The notes under the pieces: model-generated
What the model was told of the DNA's origin: nothing
Databases searched by the model: none
The model's input: only the letters and a program-made list of their open reading frames with translations
Shown here: one piece after another, positions 5,092 through 9,796 of the stretch
Position numbering within the stretch: position 1 is the first letter of the stretch
Layout: each line of letters begins with the position of its first letter
From: Melioribacteraceae bacterium
GTDB lineage: Bacteria; Bacteroidota; Ignavibacteria; Ignavibacteriales; Melioribacteraceae
Length of the DNA: 9,796 nt
Reading direction: 5' to 3'
Assembly: GCA_027858595.1 (NCBI GenBank)
Contig: JAQICK010000299.1
Coordinates: 1-9,796 of the forward strand
Translations under genes and position numbers: made by a program

Positions 5092-6657
5092 ATGAAAAAT
5101 TATGATGTAGTAGTTGTCGGTGGAGGTCATGCCGGCATTGAAGCCGCAATGGCTCCTGCAAAAATGGGTGTTTCAACATTGCTTATTACAATGGATAAAA
5201 AAGCAATGGGACGTATGAGTTGCAATCCTGCAATTGGTGGAAGTGCTAAAGGTCATCTTGTTCATGAGATTGATGTTCTAGGTGGAATGATGGGGCAAAT
5301 TGCGGATAATACAGGAATTCAATTTAGAATTCTAAATAAATCGAAAGGTCCAGCGGTTTGGGCAGGTAGATGTCAGTCAGATAGAGATTTATACGAAAAA
5401 GAAGCTACACGAATTGTTAGTTCAGTTGGCTCGTTAGATGTTTTGGAAGATTCAGTTATCGAAGCCTTTGAAGAAAACAAAACAATAACAGGCGTAAAAA
5501 CTGCTTCGGGTAAAGAAATTAAATGTAAAGCCCTCATATTAACTGCGGGGACTTTTCTAAATGGATTAATGTACACAGGATTAGAATCAACTGCGGGTGG
5601 TAGATTTGGTGAGGAAGCGTCCTTGGGGCTAACTCAGTCAATTGCTGCAATGGGTTTTGAATTTGGAAAACTTAAAACCGGAACGCCTCCACGTTTGGAT
5701 AGTAGCACAATTGATTTTTCAACATTATCCGAGCAACCTGGCGATGAAATTCCCGAGCCATTTTCTGTATTTACAGATAAATCCAAATTTCCGTTTCATC
5801 CACAGATTAGTTGTCATATAACATATACAAATGAGGAAGTTCACAAAATTTTAGAAAAAGGATTTGGTGATTCACCTCTTTTTACGGGAATTATAAATGG
5901 AGCTGGCCCAAGATATTGTCCCTCTATTGAAGATAAAATAGTTCGATTCCATGATAAGCCTCAACATCAACTATTTATTGAGCCAGAAGGACTAAACTCC
6001 AACGAAATATATCTTAATGGATTTTCATCATCGCTTACTGCTGACATTCAACTTGAAGCACTTCATTTAATAAAAGGATTAGAAAATGTTAAAATGAATA
6101 GGCCAGCTTATGCTGTTGAATACGATTATTTTCCTCCATATCAAGTTGATTTAACTTTAGAAACCAAAAAAATTAGCGGACTCTATTTTGCTGGACAAAT
6201 TAATGGAACCTCTGGATACGAAGAAGCTGCTGCTCAAGGTTTGGTTGCTGGAATTAATGCGGCGTTAAAAATCCAAAACCGTGGGGAGTTTACTCTTGAT
6301 AGAAGTGAATCCTACATTGGAGTTTTAATAGATGATCTTGTTGGAAAATCAACAAACGAGCCTTACAGAATGTTCACATCGCGTGCAGAATATCGGTTAA
6401 TTTTAAGACAAGATAATGCTGATAGAAGATTAATGAAATACGGATATGAGTTTGGATTAATTCCAAAAGAAAAATATGATGAATTGAAACAGAGAGAAAT
6501 TTTAATTGTTTCTGGAAAAGAACTTATTTCTGAAATAAGATATAAACCCAAAGATGTGAATGAATACTTTGAGGAAATTGGTTCATCACAATTGGACAAT
6601 TCTGAAAGTGCAACAAAAATAACAAAACGACCTGAAGTAAGGCTAAAAGAATTGTAG
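5092..6657 (+). CDS. mnmG: MnmG (GidA), tRNA uridine modification FAD enzyme, cut short by an in-frame TAG
   Basis: MnmG is the FAD- and NADH-dependent partner of MnmE. The first 521 residues hold the whole FAD domain: GGGHAG (10-15), MSCNPAIGG with Cys44 (42-50), KTGTPPRLD (195-203), GPRYCPSIEDK with Cys276 (272-282), and GLYFAGQINGTSGYEEAAAQG (363-383). Cys44 and Cys276 match the functional Cys47 and Cys277 of E. coli. SRAEYRLILRQDNADRRL (430-447) opens the next domain. ATG 5092 is the canonical family start, with AAGGA about 12 bases upstream. The frame stops at TAG 6655-6657, yet the same frame continues with perfect MnmG C-terminal sequence to 6969. The full length would be 625 codons, as usual for the family. 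The product as read lacks the C-terminal domain that contacts MnmE and tRNA, so it is probably inactive unless the TAG is read through or is an error. Confidence 0.9.
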   Translation: MKNYDVVVVGGGHAGIEAAMAPAKMGVSTLLITMDKKAMGRMSCNPAIGGSAKGHLVHEIDVLGGMMGQIADNTGIQFRILNKSKGPAVWAGRCQSDRDLYEKEATRIVSSVGSLDVLEDSVIEAFEENKTITGVKTASGKEIKCKALILTAGTFLNGLMYTGLESTAGGRFGEEASLGLTQSIAAMGFEFGKLKTGTPPRLDSSTIDFSTLSEQPGDEIPEPFSVFTDKSKFPFHPQISCHITYTNEEVHKILEKGFGDSPLFTGIINGAGPRYCPSIEDKIVRFHDKPQHQLFIEPEGLNSNEIYLNGFSSSLTADIQLEALHLIKGLENVKMNRPAYAVEYDYFPPYQVDLTLETKKISGLYFAGQINGTSGYEEAAAQGLVAGINAALKIQNRGEFTLDRSESYIGVLIDDLVGKSTNEPYRMFTSRAEYRLILRQDNADRRLMKYGYEFGLIPKEKYDELKQREILIVSGKELISEIRYKPKDVNEYFEEIGSSQLDNSESATKITKRPEVRLKEL

Positions 6658-6969
6658 AGACGGGACAAAAAGACAGAAGACTCTATTTTAGACGAGCTGT
6701 TAGAAGATGACAAAGCACTTGAACAAATAGAAATAGAATTAAAATATGAAGGCTATATTGTTCGACAATATGAAATGATAGAAAAAATGGAAAAGTTAGA
6801 AAAAGTAAAAATTCCATTAGATTATGAATATGAAAAAATTAAACAAATATCTACCGAAGGTAGAGAGAAGCTAAAGAAGATTAAACCACGAACAATCGGT
6901 CAGGCATCAAGGATTTCGGGCGTTTCTCCTTCGGATATATCTATATTATTAGTATATTTGCGGAATTAA
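6658..6969 (+). pseudogene. mnmG: Separated C-terminal domain of MnmG
   Basis: These 103 codons follow TAG 6655-6657 in the same frame as mnmG. They hold conserved C-terminal MnmG sequence: QIEIELKYEGYI (23-34 after the stop), IPLDYEY, and the final helical part with GQASRISGVSPSDISILL. No frameshift is needed to join the parts. A 64-residue product from ATG 6775 is possible, but it lacks the KYEGYI part and no ribosome site supports it. From RPEV to the VEI/IEI motif, E. coli has 24 residues and this gene has 29 counting the stop. The excess equals the five codons from the TAG on (tagagacgggacaaa), so a 15-base insertion is one possible cause. The frame has collected no other stops, so the break is recent or is an artefact. 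Confidence 0.8.
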
Positions 6970-6981
6970 ATTTTAACTTTT

Positions 6982-6986
6982 GAGGA
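6982..6986 (+). promoter_or_regulatory. Shine-Dalgarno that fixes the rsmG start
   Basis: GAGGA lies five bases before TTG 6992. The longer frame begins at TTG 6980, which overlaps this site, so the start at 6992 is preferred. Confidence 0.6.
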
Positions 6987-6991
6987 CATTT

Positions 6992-7672
6992 TTGGAAAAA
7001 GAAGAGCAATATTTACTTCAACTAAGAAAAATATTTTTTGCAAACGAAATACACCCTGATGAATATCAATTAGAACGTATGGCAAGATATGCTGATTTAG
7101 TTGTTAATAAAAATCAGATAGTAAATTTAATTTCGCGAAAAGATGAAGACCATATAATTGAAAACCATATCTTTATTTCCGCACTAATTTCTGAACATAT
7201 GCCAAATAAGGTTTCAAGGTTTTTAGATATTGGAACTGGCGGTGGATTTCCTGGAATACCTCTTTCAATAATTCGACCAATGTTGCGAGGTGTGCTTGTC
7301 GATTCAACAAACAAAAAAATAGACGCAGTGTCTGAATTTATTAAAACATTAAAGTTGGGTAAATTAATAGCAGAAAACAGTCGTGTTGAAAGCGAAGATT
7401 TTAAAATTAAATATGCAAATAAATTTGATTTAATAGTTACTCGCGCAACTGTTCCATTGGTAATTTTGTTTAGATATGCACTCCCTTTAATAAAAGATAA
7501 AGCATACATAATGGCAATTAAAGGTGGCGATCTTACAGAAGAATTTAACACAGCGAAAACAAAATATGGTGCATATATTAAAAAGCACACAACTTTTGAG
7601 TTGGCATACAAACCATCTAATGTGAGAAACGCAAAGGACAAAAAATTAGTTTTGTTGGAGTTAAGTAAATGA
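6992..7672 (+). CDS. rsmG: RsmG (GidB), 16S rRNA G527 N7-methyltransferase
   Basis: RsmG methylates N7 of G527 in 16S rRNA (E. coli numbering) with S-adenosylmethionine; its loss is known to give low-level streptomycin resistance. The 226-aa protein, counted from TTG 6992, has the family N-terminal NLISRKD (45-51). The SAM-binding loop FLDIGTGGGFPGIP is at 77-90, the ribose-binding strand GVLVDST with KK at 100-109, and VTRATVPL at 149-156. Length is normal for the family. It begins 22 bases after the mnmG C-terminal part and overlaps murQ by ATGA, so it is probably read in one transcript with both. mnmG-rsmG adjacency is a classic bacterial pair, often followed by parA-parB, which are replaced here by murQ. 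The start codon TTG is inferred from the ribosome site. Confidence 0.93.
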   Translation: MEKEEQYLLQLRKIFFANEIHPDEYQLERMARYADLVVNKNQIVNLISRKDEDHIIENHIFISALISEHMPNKVSRFLDIGTGGGFPGIPLSIIRPMLRGVLVDSTNKKIDAVSEFIKTLKLGKLIAENSRVESEDFKIKYANKFDLIVTRATVPLVILFRYALPLIKDKAYIMAIKGGDLTEEFNTAKTKYGAYIKKHTTFELAYKPSNVRNAKDKKLVLLELSK

Positions 7673-8589
7673 CAGAAGAGAAAAAACTGTTCGAAGAAAT
7701 AAGCAAGCTTTCAACAGAACAAAAAAATCCAAATTCCGTTAATATTGACATGCAATCTACAGAGGAGATTTTGTCAATAATTAATAGCGAAGACAAAAAG
7801 GTTCCACTAGCAGTTGAACAAGAAATTCAATACATAGCAAAAGCTGTAGATGCAATAGTTGAAGCAATTAAGAATGGTGGAAAACTTTTTTATTTTGGTG
7901 CCGGAACCAGTGGACGCCTAGGCGTTGTAGATGCATCCGAATGTCCTCCAACTTTTGGAGCTCCATATGATTTAATAAATGGATATATCGCAGGGGGAAA
8001 AGAAGCGATGTTTGTTGCTAAAGAGGGGGCTGAAGATTTTGAAAGTGGTGGTGCTGAAGATGTAATTAAAGCTGGAGTAACATCCAAAGATGTTGTTTGC
8101 GGAATTGCAGCGAGTCGTAGAACTCCGTATGTAATTGGTGCAGTTAAAAAAGCAAAAGAGATTGGTGCAACAACTCTTTATATTACTGCGACTCCTAGAG
8201 ATACTTTTAATATTGATGAAGTTGATATTGCAATGTGTCCGCACGTAGGACCAGAAGTAGTAATGGGCTCAACTCGCATGAAAAGTGGAACTGCACAAAA
8301 GTTAGTTTTAAATATGCTAACTACCACGGCATTTGTTCGTCTTGGCAAAACATATGAAAATATGATGATTGATCTACAGATGACAAACAAAAAGCTTGTA
8401 GAACGCTCCAAGCGTATAGTAATGATGATTACTGGAGTTGAGTATGAAGAAGCAACTGAATACCTTAACAAAGCCGATGGACACGTTAAGACAGCACTTG
8501 TGATGATTCTTGCGGATGTAGATTTGGATACTGCAAAAACACGTCTTGAAAAAGCAGATGGTTTTGTTAGAAAAGCAATTGCTGGATGA
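7669..8589 (+). CDS. murQ: MurQ, N-acetylmuramic acid 6-phosphate etherase
   Basis: MurQ removes D-lactate from MurNAc-6-phosphate to give GlcNAc-6-phosphate in cytoplasmic cell-wall recycling. The 306-aa chain is full length. It has NPNSVNIDMQST near the start (20-31), the SIS-domain motif GAGTSGRLGVVDASECPPTFG (77-97), IAGG (107-110) and EGAED (119-123). GPEVVMGSTRMKSGTAQK follows at 194-211, then the NKKLVERSKRIV helix (240-251). Glu91 and Glu122 lie at the spacing of E. coli catalytic Glu83 and Glu114. The SGRTPYV loop I recall from other members reads SRRTPYV here. ATG 7669 overlaps the rsmG stop as ATGA, indicating translational coupling. No MurNAc kinase, PTS or transporter gene is next to it, so the substrate source is encoded elsewhere. 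Confidence 0.93.
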   Translation: MTEEKKLFEEISKLSTEQKNPNSVNIDMQSTEEILSIINSEDKKVPLAVEQEIQYIAKAVDAIVEAIKNGGKLFYFGAGTSGRLGVVDASECPPTFGAPYDLINGYIAGGKEAMFVAKEGAEDFESGGAEDVIKAGVTSKDVVCGIAASRRTPYVIGAVKKAKEIGATTLYITATPRDTFNIDEVDIAMCPHVGPEVVMGSTRMKSGTAQKLVLNMLTTTAFVRLGKTYENMMIDLQMTNKKLVERSKRIVMMITGVEYEEATEYLNKADGHVKTALVMILADVDLDTAKTRLEKADGFVRKAIAG

Positions 8590-8651
8590 ACGAAACAATT
8601 CGTAGCATCTACAATTTCTTACAACCTATAGTCCCCATTTACAAAATGTGC

Positions 8652-8675
8652 GTATTGGGATGTTTTAGCCAATAC
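8652..8675 (+). terminator. Weak hairpin after murQ, possible terminator
   Basis: GTATTGG (8652-8658) and CCAATAC (8669-8675) form a perfect 7-bp stem with a 10-base loop, 63 bases after the murQ stop. It is followed by A-rich rather than T-rich DNA, so it is not a classic intrinsic terminator in this direction. It may mark the mRNA 3' end or be chance. Confidence 0.25.
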
Positions 8676-8720
8676 AAAAACCAAAAACTGATTGTTTGTA
8701 GTAAGTACACAAGGGAATAG

Positions 8721-8776
8721 CTGATATTACTGATATATTTGATATTATATAATTGTTTTTATATCTTTAATATCAG
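8721..8776 (+). promoter_or_regulatory. Dyad operator with tandem 9-mers and candidate promoter for the AbiEi-like gene
   Basis: CTGATATTACTGATATA (8721-8737) and TATATCTTTAATATCAG (8760-8776) are inverted copies matching at 15 of 17 positions, with the outer nine perfect and a 22-base spacer. The left side also reads as three tandem 9-mers starting TGATAT at 8722, 8731 and 8740. A TATAAT (8748-8753) lies in the spacer, so a protein bound to both arms would cover the promoter. AbiEi antitoxins are known to repress their own operon by binding inverted repeats in the promoter, which this layout fits. Low sequence complexity adds some risk of chance. Confidence 0.55.
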
Positions 8777-8797
8777 TTTTAAGCTTAAATACATACT

Positions 8798-9619
8798 ATG
8801 AAAAACAAGTACATATCTAAACAATCTAGTGAGCTTCTATCATTCTTTAATGAACAAGATCTATATTGCTTTAATACCAACCTTGCAAAAAAGGCACTTC
8901 CGAATTCAAACGAAAGTGCTGTAAGAGAATTACTTAGCGACATGACTCGCAGAGGACTTCTAATGAGAGTAAAAAGGGGTTTGTATTATGTAATTCCTTA
9001 TGAACAAAATCCTGAATTGTTTATGCCAGATTGGCATTTGTTAGTTGAACATTTAGTACAAGATGCAAATTATTATATTGGATATTATTCAGCTTTACAA
9101 ATACATAATTTAATTACACAGCCCTCGTTAAAAGAGCAAATTGTTGTTTCAAAACAAGTGCGTCCATCTACATTAAAAATTAAGGAAGTTCCATTCCAAT
9201 TTATTTTCCATAATGAAAAACATTTTTTTGGAATAAAAAAAATATGGATTGACAATTTCCACAAAGCTGTTTGCTCAGACCTTGAAAAAACGATAATTGA
9301 TTGTCTCTTTAAACCCGATTACACTGGAGGAGTTGTTGAAATTGCACGTGCGATATATTTATCGAGAGATAAAATTAGAGATGATGTTTTGTTGAGTTAT
9401 GTAAAGAAATTTGATTCGCAGGCAGTTATCAAGCGACTTGGATTTCTGTTAGAGACTTTGGAAATTAAAACAGATGTAATTGACTCCTTGCAAAAGTTAA
9501 AAACAAAATCAATTGTTCTTTTAGACACAGAACTTCCAAAGAGTGGCAAAATATTGACCAAATGGAGCATTCAACAAAACATAGAAATAGAAACAATTAA
9601 AGAAGCAATTTACACATGA
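8798..9619 (+). CDS. AbiEi-family antitoxin of a type IV (AbiE) toxin-antitoxin system
   Basis: This 273-aa protein has an N-terminal winged helix-turn-helix (about residues 1-75) with the marker run DMTRRGLLMRVKRGLYYV (48-65), the recognition-helix and wing signature of AbiEi antitoxins. The rest matches the antitoxin effector domain in general shape (YYIGYYSALQIHNL, 91-104; DLEKTIIDCLFKPDYTGG, 161-178). AbiEi represses its own promoter and counteracts AbiEii, a nucleotidyltransferase-fold toxin that acts without direct protein contact. The ATG at 8798 lies 21 bases after the dyad operator. The stop overlaps the toxin-gene ATG as ATGA, the usual arrangement. The downstream toxin is only a stump, so this is probably an orphan antitoxin that may survive as a regulator or as protection against a related toxin elsewhere. 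The family call is good; no activity can be shown. Confidence 0.85.
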   Translation: MKNKYISKQSSELLSFFNEQDLYCFNTNLAKKALPNSNESAVRELLSDMTRRGLLMRVKRGLYYVIPYEQNPELFMPDWHLLVEHLVQDANYYIGYYSALQIHNLITQPSLKEQIVVSKQVRPSTLKIKEVPFQFIFHNEKHFFGIKKIWIDNFHKAVCSDLEKTIIDCLFKPDYTGGVVEIARAIYLSRDKIRDDVLLSYVKKFDSQAVIKRLGFLLETLEIKTDVIDSLQKLKTKSIVLLDTELPKSGKILTKWSIQQNIEIETIKEAIYT

Positions 9620-9702
9620 TAAAACCAGGTGAAATACAAAAGAAAGCAAGTGCTGTTGGTGTTAGAGACCAGCAAATAGCAGCGATTCAGAGGGAACTTT
9701 AA
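9616..9702 (+). pseudogene. 5' stump of the AbiEii toxin gene (28 codons)
   Basis: ATG 9616 overlaps the antitoxin stop (ATGA). The first 21 codons read MIKPGEIQKKASAVGVRDQQI, the typical beginning of AbiEii-family nucleotidyltransferase toxins, where EKDYVL would normally follow. Here the reading turns to AAIQREL and ends at TAA 9700-9702. None of the nucleotidyltransferase motifs (GGTALxK, then DLDF) is present, and I could not restore the family sequence by changing frame in the 94 bases that follow. A deletion or replacement just after codon 21 is the simplest reading. Confidence 0.7.
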
Positions 9703-9723
9703 ATTCATAAAAAACAATGATTT

Positions 9724-9796
9724 ATGCAAGAGTTAGAAAATATTTTTCGGGTTAACTCAGAAAAGGCAAAAAAAGAGGAAATAGAGTTTTATATTA
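9724..9796 (+). CDS. Start of an unidentified reading frame, cut by the window edge
   Basis: ATG 9724 opens a frame with no stop to the edge (24 codons), beginning MQELENIFRVNSEKAKKEEI. It is charged and helical and has no family signature that I recognise. No ribosome site is visible, which is common for this lineage. It follows the AbiEii stump by 21 bases. It could be an unrelated gene brought in when the toxin gene was truncated, or chance. Confidence 0.3.
   Translation, partial: MQELENIFRVNSEKAKKEEIEFYI

Noticed and set aside
6655..6657. TAG read as a sense codon (stop reassignment or programmed recoding)
   Set aside because: mnmE and the GIY-YIG gene end in TAG at their natural termini, and no stem-loop or selenocysteine/pyrrolysine context is evident. 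A nonsense mutation, a small insertion or a sequence error is simpler.
7114..8598. Minus-strand open frames over rsmG and murQ
   Set aside because: They are antisense shadows of genes with full family motifs. The products have odd composition and no starts with ribosome sites.
8590..8603. ACGAA/TTCGT hairpin right after the murQ stop as a terminator
   Set aside because: The stem is only 5 bp with a 4-base loop and no T-run; it is expected by chance in AT-rich DNA.
8722..8748. Three 9-bp TGATAT units as plasmid-type iterons or a CRISPR remnant
   Set aside because: There is no replication gene and no spacer structure. The position before an AbiEi-like gene and the inverted arm downstream fit an operator better.

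Overview
The window is AT-rich (by eye about one third G+C, not computed). It looks like chromosomal DNA of a Bacteroidota/Ignavibacteriota-type bacterium. The reasons are the lipoproteins, a minus-strand promoter of the TTG-N20-TAnnTTTG type, mostly poor Shine-Dalgarno sequences, and intergenic palindromes built on GCTTCGACnnnGCTCAGC and GTCATTTCGA words like those I recall from that lineage. The lineage call is an inference.

Layout. Positions 1-171 hold the tail of a beta-lactamase-fold serine hydrolase, followed by a small lipoprotein (222-602). Converging on it is a minus-strand pair, a DUF6544-like membrane protein and a lipoprotein-anchored isoaspartyl peptidase (2493 to 605). From 2670 rightward runs a tRNA/rRNA modification block: mnmE (2670-4100), mnmG (5092-6969, broken by an in-frame TAG) and rsmG (6992-7672). 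It continues into murQ (7669-8589), which overlaps rsmG by ATGA. The end (8721-9702) is a type IV toxin-antitoxin locus of AbiE type: a dyad operator, an intact AbiEi-like antitoxin and only a 28-codon stump of the AbiEii toxin. An unidentified reading frame runs off the right edge.

The unusual part is the roughly 1 kb between mnmE and mnmG. It holds a perfect 16-bp parS site, a one-mismatch parS-like site just before mnmG, a small GIY-YIG nuclease gene with a damaged or non-standard 5' end, and at least three palindromic elements. One palindrome abuts the mnmE stop codon. Another is nested inside an inverted duplication of the first codons of the GIY-YIG gene. A related palindrome sits in frame inside mnmE (3703-3759) and adds about 20 residues to the G domain. 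parS sites beside mnmE/mnmG/rsmG suggest an origin-proximal location, although parA, parB and dnaA are not in the window.

How the genes work together. MnmE and MnmG form one complex that modifies the wobble uridine of certain tRNAs. Here MnmE carries an insert and MnmG is cut before the C-terminal domain that contacts MnmE, so the pathway may be impaired, or the TAG may be a sequence error. RsmG methylates 16S rRNA and MurQ recycles cell-wall MurNAc-6-phosphate. No CRISPR array, tRNA, rRNA or complete insertion sequence was seen.
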